Shown here piece by piece: positions 19,893 to 27,053 of a DNA stretch of 64,000 bases; the stretch's first letter is position 1; every line of letters begins with the position of its first letter. Origin of the DNA: Flavobacteriaceae bacterium (GTDB lineage: Bacteria; Bacteroidota; Bacteroidia; Flavobacteriales; Flavobacteriaceae); NCBI GenBank assembly GCA_029248885.1, contig JAQWIL010000005.1:1-64000 (forward strand). The letters are read 5' to 3'. A model generated the notes under the pieces. It was not told where the DNA came from. It was given only the letters and a program-made list of their open reading frames with translations, and did no database searches. Both the position numbers and the translations under genes were made by a program.

Positions 19893-19970
19893 ACGAATAA
19901 ATCGCACAATAAGAAAAAACGCCAAGCTCGCTTGAACGTTTTTTTTTGTGATTTTCAAAGCGGAGCTTTG
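19893..19970. repeat. 78-bp direct repeat, copy A (hairpin-bearing)
   Basis: Identical over 78 bp to 22767-22844, in the same orientation, 2,874 bp apart start to start. Weaker similarity extends both ways (about 19865-19977), including a 14-bp palindrome at 19865-19878 (GTAGTTCGAACTAC) whose arms also appear in copy B. Inside are a terminator-like hairpin and a perfect stem CAAAGC-GGA-GCTTTG at 19956-19970. It looks like a small dispersed non-coding repeat. Confidence 0.9.
19914..19949. terminator. Bidirectional terminator-like hairpin inside repeat copy A
   Basis: A run of six A and CG, then CCAAGC-TC-GCTTGA and CG followed by nine T. With a small bulge this folds into a stem with A-tract and T-tract on either side, so it could terminate transcripts from both directions. 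It lies downstream of nothing on the plus strand and upstream of the leftward ThuA gene. Confidence 0.6.
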
Positions 19971-20444
19971 TCAGGATCAAAAAGCAATATTTACTTGCAT
20001 GCTTTGAACACCACTTTAAGGCACTTATACCGCTGTCCTAAACCCAGTATGCATACTTCCCGTGTCTGGCGTGGTTTTCATCCGCATAGAATTGCGATAG
20101 CCACTGCAATAGCTATCTTGACATAAAAACTTCCGCCTCTACTGAACTTTTCAGTGCATCGGGTTCGTTTGAATCATAACTAGATTCAGGTCCTTGTGGG
20201 TTGTGGGTAGTTTTGGGGTTGTTTGGGGATTTGTTGGCAGCCAATTGCAATAAGTAAAATTAGATGGTAATGACTTTTCATATAATTTGGAATTATGTAA
20301 TTATAAACTATTGATATTTACTAGAAAATAATTTTTATTTACCTACCTTCAGAGATAATCATCTAGTAAATTTTTAGTTTCAAAACTTATTATGCACACA
20401 TATAATTTATACTTATTTTTATTCTAGTTTGAAAAATTTATAAA
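19971..20444. other. Long intergenic stretch upstream of the phosphoglycerol transferase
   Basis: With the repeat this makes a 690-bp gap, the longest gene-free stretch here. The first half (to about 20230) is more GC-rich than its surroundings and full of short hairpins, e.g. GATAGC/GCTATC near 20096-20120 and ACTGAA-CTT-TTCAGT near 20140. Then comes a G-rich tract, and from 20250 very AT-rich DNA leading to the next gene. A 64-codon frame at 19932-20126 starts inside the repeat and has no recognisable features. No tRNA is seen. Confidence 0.6.
20198..20228 (+). other. Potential G-quadruplex motif
   Basis: Four G tracts (GGG 20198-20200, GGG 20205-20207, GGGG 20215-20218, GGGG 20225-20228) separated by loops of 4, 7 and 6 nt. 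This fits the usual G3+N1-7 quadruplex pattern, on the coding strand, about 217 bp before the phosphoglycerol transferase start. It stands out in AT-rich surroundings. Folding is not demonstrated. Confidence 0.55.
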
Positions 20445-22124
20445 ATGCTTGATTCAATTACAAATTTCCTTTCTTATTTCGGCGGAAACTCACCGTATTT
20501 AGACGATGCAGATAATATTTTTCTAATAATCATTTTAATTTTTTCTCTCACTTTAATTTTTAGCTTAATAAAAAACAAATCTTTAAGGTTAGTTTTGAGT
20601 TTGTCTTTAAGCTTATTCTTTACGCTGCAAAGTATATCATTGTACTTTACGAGATCCTTTGTAGGGTATTCTTTTTTTGTTCACTTAAACCTTGAAAATA
20701 AAACGAATGTAAGCTATGTAATCTGGCCTATTTTTTTTACTTCAATAACTGTTTTTTTTACATCGTTGTTTTTACTTTTCTACTCTAGAAATATTTTACT
20801 TTGGATCTCAAAAAAGGTAAAATTAATTGGGGTTTACATCAAGTGGGTTAGGCTTGGAATGGTAATAATTTCTTTAACATTAATTTTTTATTTTTTCAAT
20901 AAGAGCTCTATAATTTCCGACTCAAATACATTATTTTCAATTGCATATACGAACTCAAAGCCTTTTCAAGAAACGTTAATTAGTTTAAACATGACTGATT
21001 ATGTAGTCCCAGAAAATGTAAAAAGTATAGCTACAAAAAACCTTGTCGTTATCAGCTTAGAGTCGCTAGAAAGTTCATTCCTGAAAGAACCATTTAAACA
21101 TCTTACCCCAGAGTTATCCAGGCTTAAGGAAGAATGGACTTATATCCCCATAAAACAAAATATTGGGAGTGATTGGACATCAGGATCAATTTACACCATG
21201 TTAACAGGAATTCCTGCTTTTTTTGGAGTACAGGCGAATACAATTTTCAAATCATCTAAAGAATCCTATATCACAAGTCTTAGCACAGTTTTATCTGAGG
21301 CCAATTATGAGCTAGCTTATTTTTGCGGAGATGCTAATTTTTCAGGAATGAAAGATATGCTTTACACCCTAGACTTTGATAAGGTAATGGATTATACGTC
21401 TATTAATTACCCTGTTGAAACAACCCCTTTTGGCTTACATGATAAAGATGTTTTTGATTTAGCAAAGAAAGAATTAAAAGGTCTAATTGAAACAAAAAAA
21501 ACCTTTGGTGTATTTATCTCAACAACTGATACACATTTTCCTAATGGTTTTTATGACTATAGGATGGAGGCTTTTGTTGAAAAAAGAGATGATCCTCTAG
21601 AATTTATGATTTCAGCAACTGACTATCATATTAGTGACATAGTCTCCTTTCTGGAAAACGAGGGTGTTCTTGAAAATACTGTAGTAATAATTATACCTGA
21701 CCACTTAAAAATGGGCGATGATCAAATTTTTGATAAAAAAAGTAAAAGAGAGCTTTATTTAATTACCAATTCAAAAAAATTAAATGTCGAAAAGCCACAT
21801 GATCCAAAAATACAATTGGATATCCCTTTAATGATTATTGAAAGTCTCGAAATCGAAAGTAACGCCAAGTTTCTATCTCAATATATAACTGGTGATAAAG
21901 TTGAATTTATTAAAAATAATATAGCAGAACTGACCGCATTAAATACTTCTGGATTTTTGAGGGCAAAGCCAAACATGTTTGAACTAAACAAAATTTCGAA
22001 ACATTATGATTTTTATATTTCAGATACATTGCGCTTCATTGCTCATGCTGGTGGTTTGATTAATGGTAAAAAATACACAAACTCTCTGGAAGCTTTAAAT
22101 GCTAGTTATAATAAAGGATTTTGA
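20445..22124 (+). CDS. Membrane phosphoglycerol transferase (OpgB/LtaS-like), frame ends at in-frame TGA
   Basis: 559 residues before a TGA. About four N-terminal membrane helices (25-42, 47-67, 93-113, 138-152) precede an alkaline-phosphatase-superfamily domain. This has NLVVISLESLESSF (metal-binding Glu), QNIGSDWTSGSIYTMLTG with the likely nucleophile Thr245, YFCGDANFSGM and VIIIPDHLKMGDD. The arrangement resembles OpgB/MdoB phosphoglycerol transferases and lipoteichoic acid synthases, which move glycerol phosphate onto glycans outside the membrane. From about residue 535 a second domain begins (FIAHAGG, YTNSLEALNASYNKGF), the start of a glycerophosphodiester-phosphodiesterase-like domain. 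It is cut by the TGA at 22122-22124 and resumes in the same frame. The gene is isolated between two identical repeats. Confidence 0.85.
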   Translation: MLDSITNFLSYFGGNSPYLDDADNIFLIIILIFSLTLIFSLIKNKSLRLVLSLSLSLFFTLQSISLYFTRSFVGYSFFVHLNLENKTNVSYVIWPIFFTSITVFFTSLFLLFYSRNILLWISKKVKLIGVYIKWVRLGMVIISLTLIFYFFNKSSIISDSNTLFSIAYTNSKPFQETLISLNMTDYVVPENVKSIATKNLVVISLESLESSFLKEPFKHLTPELSRLKEEWTYIPIKQNIGSDWTSGSIYTMLTGIPAFFGVQANTIFKSSKESYITSLSTVLSEANYELAYFCGDANFSGMKDMLYTLDFDKVMDYTSINYPVETTPFGLHDKDVFDLAKKELKGLIETKKTFGVFISTTDTHFPNGFYDYRMEAFVEKRDDPLEFMISATDYHISDIVSFLENEGVLENTVVIIIPDHLKMGDDQIFDKKSKRELYLITNSKKLNVEKPHDPKIQLDIPLMIIESLEIESNAKFLSQYITGDKVEFIKNNIAELTALNTSGFLRAKPNMFELNKISKHYDFYISDTLRFIAHAGGLINGKKYTNSLEALNASYNKGF

Positions 22125-22712
22125 CTATTTGAGCTAGATATAATTAAAACCTCCGACAACCATTATGTTGCAGCACATGATTGGGAAAATTGGGCTAAGC
22201 AAGTAGGGTTTTCAGGAGATGTTCCACCAAATTTAAAGGAATTCAAAGAACATAAAATTTATGATTCATATAGCCCATTAGACATGAGCGACATTAACAA
22301 ATGGTTTCTAAAGCATCCTGATGCAAGGCTTGTTACAGATAAAATTAATGAGCCAGAAAAATTTTCATCTTTATTTATTGATAAATCAAGATTGATGATG
22401 GAGCTTTTTGACATGAAAGCAATAAAGGAAGGCTTACAAATTGATTCACTTTCTGTGATGCCATCACAATCGGTGATAAGCAACTTAGGTAAAAATGAAA
22501 TAAAGAAACTCAAAGAAATGGGGGTCTTAAACATCAGTGTTTCTGTCAATTTTGCTAAAAACAACAGTGAAATGATGTCCTACATTAAAGAATTAGGTGT
22601 TAATTCATATTTATATAATGTTAATTTCGAGTCTTGGACAAACGAAAAGTTCGTGCTAAAATATTTCATGGATAACGCTTATGGATTGTATTCAGATGAT
22701 TGGCAATTTTAA
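22125..22712 (+). pseudogene. In-frame continuation: GDPD-like domain after the TGA
   Basis: Same reading frame as the upstream transferase, 195 codons to a TAA. The first residues LFELDIIKTSDNHYVAAHDW complete the glycerophosphodiester phosphodiesterase core: the HAGG and N-x-E motifs lie before the stop, the ELD and HD motifs after it. The domain therefore cannot work unless the stop is read through, the two pieces associate, or the TGA is a sequence error. An internal ATG at 22284 would give 142 residues lacking the catalytic ELD/HD motifs. The residue replaced by the stop is probably Lys or Arg, which needs one substitution (CGA or AGA to TGA). Classed as broken, with readthrough possible (UGA followed by CUA). 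Confidence 0.75.
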
Positions 22713-22766
22713 TTTTATATATGGTTAATGCCCTTAGTTCAGTCCGAACTACTGTAGATTTGGGTC

Positions 22767-22844
22767 ACGAATAAATCGCACAATAAGAAAAAACGCCAAG
22801 CTCGCTTGAACGTTTTTTTTTGTGATTTTCAAAGCGGAGCTTTG
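22767..22844. repeat. 78-bp direct repeat, copy B (hairpin-bearing)
   Basis: Identical to 19893-19970 over 78 bp, same orientation. The diverged flank includes TAGTTC/GAACTA arms at 22735-22751 with a 5-nt spacer where copy A has none. It holds the same terminator-like hairpin and the stem CAAAGC-GGA-GCTTTG (22830-22844). It starts 55 bp after the GDPD-domain stop codon. The rest of the 294-bp gap to the next gene shows nothing else I recognise apart from a -7-like TACTTTCG at 22973-22980. Confidence 0.9.
22788..22823. terminator. Bidirectional terminator-like hairpin inside repeat copy B
   Basis: Same structure as in copy A: A-tract, CCAAGC-TC-GCTTGA core with a small bulge, then nine T. 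It is placed to terminate the phosphoglycerol transferase/GDPD transcript. Confidence 0.6.
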
Positions 22845-23006
22845 GAGGATTACAGCGTGATCTTTAGTTTTATTCAGCGATTTTAAGGATTAAGACCACA
22901 TGATCACTTCCGTTGGTCAAGTCACCAAAAAAATAGTTTTTATTTCATCTTACATGACTCGCAAAAAATAACTACTTTCGAGAGTCAAAAGATAAATGTA
23001 AATTCT

Positions 23007-23549
23007 GTGTCATATTTCAAGGAGTTTCTCAAAAACAAAAGCATAGGTACTGTGTGTGCAAGCAGTAAATCATTAGTAAGGACTATGTTTGGAAACCTCG
23101 ACTTTTCAGACACAAAAGTAGTTGTCGAACTTGGTAGCGGAAAAGGCGTCTTTACTCACGAGATTTTAAAACTTATCGGGCCAGAATGTAAGCTCTTAGC
23201 TTTTGAAGTCAACAAACCATTTTGCGACAAACTAAAATCAGAGATTCAAGATGACAGAGTCATTATCATTAACGATAGTGCAGAACATTTTGGAAAGTAT
23301 TTAAATCAATATCAGTTTGAAAAAGCTGATCATATCATCTCATCTTTGCCCTTGGCCTTGTTTTCTCTTGAGCTAAAAGAATCTATCCTACAAAACGCTA
23401 CTCATTTTCTCAACGATATGGGGCATTTTCTTCAATTCCAATATGTCCCTTTTGACTACATAAGACTAAAGAAACACTTTGGAAACGTAAAGTTGCGCTT
23501 TTCAACTCTTAACTTTCCTCCAGCATTTGTGTATCGCTGTATGTTGTAG
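23007..23549 (+). CDS. PmtA-like SAM-dependent methyltransferase
   Basis: Class I methyltransferase of 180 residues resembling phospholipid N-methyltransferase/rRNA-adenine-dimethylase-like proteins. The SAM-binding motif is VVVELGSGKGVFTHEIL (about 38-54), then LLAFEVNKPFCDKL (acidic residue binding the ribose), a motif IIINDSAEHF, and the catalytic-region segment ADHIISSLPLALFS. The opening FLKNKSIGTVCASSKSLVR is typical of PmtA-like proteins that methylate phosphatidylethanolamine. The start is GTG at 23007, with no ATG in a better place. The actual substrate (lipid or other) is not established. It stands alone, following the repeat-flanked islet. Confidence 0.75.
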   Translation: MSYFKEFLKNKSIGTVCASSKSLVRTMFGNLDFSDTKVVVELGSGKGVFTHEILKLIGPECKLLAFEVNKPFCDKLKSEIQDDRVIIINDSAEHFGKYLNQYQFEKADHIISSLPLALFSLELKESILQNATHFLNDMGHFLQFQYVPFDYIRLKKHFGNVKLRFSTLNFPPAFVYRCML

Positions 23550-23565
23550 ATTCAAAATAATAATT

Positions 23566-23645
23566 ATGCAAAAAAAAAATCGCTCAAGCAGTGGCTTTTT
23601 TCAATAATAATAATTGGTGTATTTTTTGGTTTAGCCGCAACCTAA
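23566..23645 (+). other. Possible tiny membrane-peptide ORF out of frame behind an A10 tract
   Basis: ATG at 23566 is followed by C and ten A (23570-23579). In frame it stops after 13 codons. With one extra A (or two fewer) it would read MQKKKSLKQWLFSIIII followed by GVFFGLAAT and a TAA at 23643-23645, a 26-residue single-helix membrane peptide. This may be coincidence, a broken gene, a homopolymer length error or slippage. The rest of the 227-bp gap to the TonB receptor is AT-rich without other features. Confidence 0.3.
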
Positions 23646-23776
23646 GTTCTTGAAAATTACATATTTCGAATTTTTAAAGTCTTGGCTTTTAGTTTTTTTT
23701 TACAAGTTGTTAACAGTTTTTAATTCCTGTGTATAAATCCATTATTTTCATTACATAAAAACTAAAACACTTATTT

Positions 23777-26700
23777 ATGAAAAACTTAAGTATTCTCATG
23801 CTCTTTATTAGCGGGCTTATCTCTGCTCAGATAACGACATCCTCGATATCTGGAGTAGTTGTCGACGATGCAAACATGGAGCTTGAAGGAGCCAATGTGG
23901 TTGCTGTGCATGTACCAACTGGAACAACCTATGGTACTGTAACCAATCAAGACGGTCGCTTCAATATGGTCAATATGCGTGTCGGTGGACCCTACATGGT
24001 TACCATTAGTTATATTGGCTTTAATCAACAAAACGTTGAGGATGTATACCTCACACTAGGGAAAAGCGAAACCATATCCTTGGCAATGACTCCCGACTCA
24101 CAAGAATTAGACGACGTCGTGGTAACAGCGAGTGCATCGGATGTGTTCAGTAGCGATCGCACAGGAGCTCAAACAAGCGTAGGGCGAAGACAGCTTGCTA
24201 CCTTACCTTCTATTAGCCGTTCAGCTGCAGATTATACGCGCCTCGAGCCAACCGCAAGTAACGGTTCGTTTGGTGGTCGCAATGATCAATTCAACAATTA
24301 CTCCCTCGACGGGGCAATTTTTAACAATCCATTTGGTTTAGATGCTGCGACCCCAGGTGGGCAAACAGAAGCCCAACCTGTTTCGATTGATGCAATCGAG
24401 CAGATTACGGTTTCAACTGCACCATATGATGTTACCCAGGCCGGATTTACAGGGGCTTCGGTAAATGCAGTTACCAAAAGTGGTACCAACGAGTTTAGTG
24501 GAACTGTTTACGGTTTTTACAGAAACGAGGACATGACAGGTTCTAAAATTAAGGGGCAAAGTATTTTTGTTCCCAAGCTTCTTCAGTCTCAAACAGGAGT
24601 AAGCATCGGTGGACCAATCGTCAAAAACAAGCTGTTTTTCTTTGCCAACTTCGAACAAGACACCCGTGAGGATCTTGGCCAATCATGGTTACCACAAAGA
24701 GGAACAGGAGGAATCAATGAATCTCGTGTTGCTGAATCCGATTTAATCGCTGTACAATCTGCTTTAAGTGGATTGGGATATGACACAGGTGCCTACGAGG
24801 GCTTTATTCATGAGGCTGGCTCTACAAAAGGAATTGTAAAGCTCGACTGGAACATCAATGACAACCATAGAATGGCACTCATTTATAATTTCTTAGATGC
24901 TTCTAAGGACAAGCCAGCGCACCCTACCGCACTTGGATTTAGAGGTCCGAATGCTTCGATTTTACAATTTGAAAACTCGGGATATCAAATCAATAACAAA
25001 TTGAACTCGTATCAGATGGAGCTGAACTCTACACTAAGTAGTGCAGTTTCCAATAAATTACAAGTTGGGTATAGCCATTTTGATGACTTCCGAAATCCGA
25101 TGTCAAGCCCGGCTCCTTCAATTACAATCCAAGATGGATCGTATAAAAAAATCGATGGGGATTTTGATATTACTCCTGGTCCAAATTATATTATCGTCGG
25201 ACATGAACCGTTCTCAATCAATAACCGATTGGATCAAAAGGTCATGCAACTGACAAATAATCTCACTTATATTAAAGGAGACCACACATATACTCTTGGG
25301 TTTTCTTATGAAAAATTTGAGTTTGATAATTCATTTAATTTAGGTTTTTATGGGGGAACTTTTGGATTTACACTTCCTAATCCAAATCGTGATGACTTAG
25401 ATAATAAAACAATAAATCGAGATTTTGCATCCGTTCAGGAATTTTTGGATAACGCAGGACCTGGAGGTTTAATTGATACAACGATCGACGCTGCAATTGC
25501 GACCAAAGAAGCTTTGGATGGTTCTGATGGTTGGTCGTTAGCAGAAACCAATGTCGGTCAGATGGCAGTTTATGTACAAGATGAGTGGTTTGTCAATGAT
25601 AAATTTAAACTGACATATGGATTACGTATGGACAAACCATTATACTTTGATACAGACGAAAAAGCACAGGAAGTAATCGATGGTACTAGTGACTATGCGC
25701 CCGGTACTCCATATGTAAATCCAAATACTGGGCAGGTGCAATTATTGGATAATACGAAAATGCCAACAGATAAGTGGGTGATTTCTCCAAGATTAGGCTT
25801 CAATTACGACGTAAATGGCGATGATACAACTCAAGTCCGTGGTGGATCTGGTCTGTTTACTGGTCGTTTTCCGTTTGTATGGCTTGGAAACCAAATCGGC
25901 AACCCAAACTGGTGGTTTCATCAAATGGTTGACCCTGATTATCAATTCCCACAGGTTTGGAGAACAAATTTGGGCATTGATCAAGAATACAACAATGGCC
26001 TGACTCTTTCTCTTGATGTTTCTTACACAAAAGATATCAATGGACCACAAGTTCAAAACTGGGGCTTCAAAACCCCCTCAGGTAATTTATTAGGTGTTGA
26101 CAATCGGGCGGTGTACACAGCAAATGACTTTGTGCAAGTGGACGTAGGATTTCCTGTCAATGCAAGTGCATATGTCTTTTCCAACTCAGACCTGGGTAGA
26201 ATTTGGAATTACTCTCTAAAACTTCAAAAATCATTTGATAGTGGGCTTTACACCAGCATTGCCTACAACCACTTGAATGCGAAGGACGTAAACTCTATTG
26301 AAGCCGAAATTACAGGAGATGCTTTTGATTTCAACCCCATAATTGGAGATGCCAATGCAGAGAATCTTTCTTATTCTAAATATGGTGATATGCACCGAAT
26401 TGTTGGTGTTGCAAGTCAGTCGTGGAACTATGGAACCAATAACCGATGGGGGTCTACCATAACGACTTTGTTTGAATACAATCGTGGGGGAAGGTACAGC
26501 TACACCTATGCAGGAGACATAAATGGTGACGGAAGAGGTGGAAATGATCTCCTTTACGTGCCAACTAACTCTCAGGTGTTGCAAATGAATTTTACCAATC
26601 CTGCAGATGCAAGTGCTTACAATGCTTTTATCGAACAGGATGAGTACTTGAGAAGTCGCAGAGGTCAGTATGCAGAGCGTTATGGGGCACTCAGTCCATG

Positions 26701-26986
26701 GGTGAGCCGCTGGGATGTACGCTTTTTGCAGGATTACCGGATCCAAAGAAGCTCTGGAAAGACCAATGTGATTCAATTTAGCATGGATATCCTCAACTTT
26801 GGCAACCTAATCAGTTCAGACTGGGGTCTTGTACAGCAGCCAACTTCCATTCAGCCAGTAGGTGTTAGTGTTACAGATGGAGTACCAACTTATACATTTG
26901 ATACTGACCTAGTCGATTCATTCGTTTATGACTCGAGTTTACAATCGAGATGGCAGATGCAATTTGGATTGCGTTATATCTTCTAG
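23777..26986 (+). CDS. Oar-like TonB-dependent outer membrane receptor
   Basis: 1069-residue outer membrane protein. Signal peptide (ending GLISAQ), CarboxypepD_reg domain (about 22-110: SSISGVVVDDANMELEGANV, TNQDGRFNMVNMRVGG), a plug region (about 125-235: SRSAADYTRLEPTAS, NNYSLDGAIFNNPFG, AGFTGASVNAVTKSGTNEFSG), then a long beta-barrel ending MQFGLRYIF, with a terminal aromatic residue as usual for BAM substrates. The layout matches the Oar family (first seen in Myxococcus), not SusC, and no SusD follows. Its ligand or cargo is unknown. It is monocistronic and ends at a strong bidirectional terminator. Confidence 0.9.
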   Translation: MKNLSILMLFISGLISAQITTSSISGVVVDDANMELEGANVVAVHVPTGTTYGTVTNQDGRFNMVNMRVGGPYMVTISYIGFNQQNVEDVYLTLGKSETISLAMTPDSQELDDVVVTASASDVFSSDRTGAQTSVGRRQLATLPSISRSAADYTRLEPTASNGSFGGRNDQFNNYSLDGAIFNNPFGLDAATPGGQTEAQPVSIDAIEQITVSTAPYDVTQAGFTGASVNAVTKSGTNEFSGTVYGFYRNEDMTGSKIKGQSIFVPKLLQSQTGVSIGGPIVKNKLFFFANFEQDTREDLGQSWLPQRGTGGINESRVAESDLIAVQSALSGLGYDTGAYEGFIHEAGSTKGIVKLDWNINDNHRMALIYNFLDASKDKPAHPTALGFRGPNASILQFENSGYQINNKLNSYQMELNSTLSSAVSNKLQVGYSHFDDFRNPMSSPAPSITIQDGSYKKIDGDFDITPGPNYIIVGHEPFSINNRLDQKVMQLTNNLTYIKGDHTYTLGFSYEKFEFDNSFNLGFYGGTFGFTLPNPNRDDLDNKTINRDFASVQEFLDNAGPGGLIDTTIDAAIATKEALDGSDGWSLAETNVGQMAVYVQDEWFVNDKFKLTYGLRMDKPLYFDTDEKAQEVIDGTSDYAPGTPYVNPNTGQVQLLDNTKMPTDKWVISPRLGFNYDVNGDDTTQVRGGSGLFTGRFPFVWLGNQIGNPNWWFHQMVDPDYQFPQVWRTNLGIDQEYNNGLTLSLDVSYTKDINGPQVQNWGFKTPSGNLLGVDNRAVYTANDFVQVDVGFPVNASAYVFSNSDLGRIWNYSLKLQKSFDSGLYTSIAYNHLNAKDVNSIEAEITGDAFDFNPIIGDANAENLSYSKYGDMHRIVGVASQSWNYGTNNRWGSTITTLFEYNRGGRYSYTYAGDINGDGRGGNDLLYVPTNSQVLQMNFTNPADASAYNAFIEQDEYLRSRRGQYAERYGALSPWVSRWDVRFLQDYRIQRSSGKTNVIQFSMDILNFGNLISSDWGLVQQPTSIQPVGVSVTDGVPTYTFDTDLVDSFVYDSSLQSRWQMQFGLRYIF

Positions 26987-27005
26987 TCGTCACTCTAGTA
27001 AAACG

Positions 27006-27038
27006 AAAAAAGCCCACAGAAATGTGGGCTTTTTTTTT
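27006..27038. terminator. Strong bidirectional rho-independent terminator
   Basis: Perfect stem AAAAAAGCCCACA-GAAA-TGTGGGCTTTTTT followed by more T. It lies between the convergent TonB receptor and DUF1501 genes and can serve both strands. Confidence 0.95.
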
Positions 27039-27053
27039 AACTGGAGTTTGTCC

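Noticed and set aside
19932..20126. 64-codon ORF beginning inside repeat copy A
   Set aside because: It starts in the terminator hairpin and reads without recognisable features. The reverse strand gives a short hydrophobic piece (VKIAIAVAIAILCG) but no convincing start.
22122..22124. TGA as selenocysteine codon
   Set aside because: GDPD-like proteins have no Cys/Sec catalytic residue here, the aligned position is probably basic, and I see no clear bacterial SECIS hairpin directly after the codon.
23777..26986. TonB receptor as the missing SusC of the xylan locus
   Set aside because: Its N-terminal and plug motifs are Oar-like, no SusD gene follows, and the repeat-bounded islet and a methyltransferase gene separate it from the locus.
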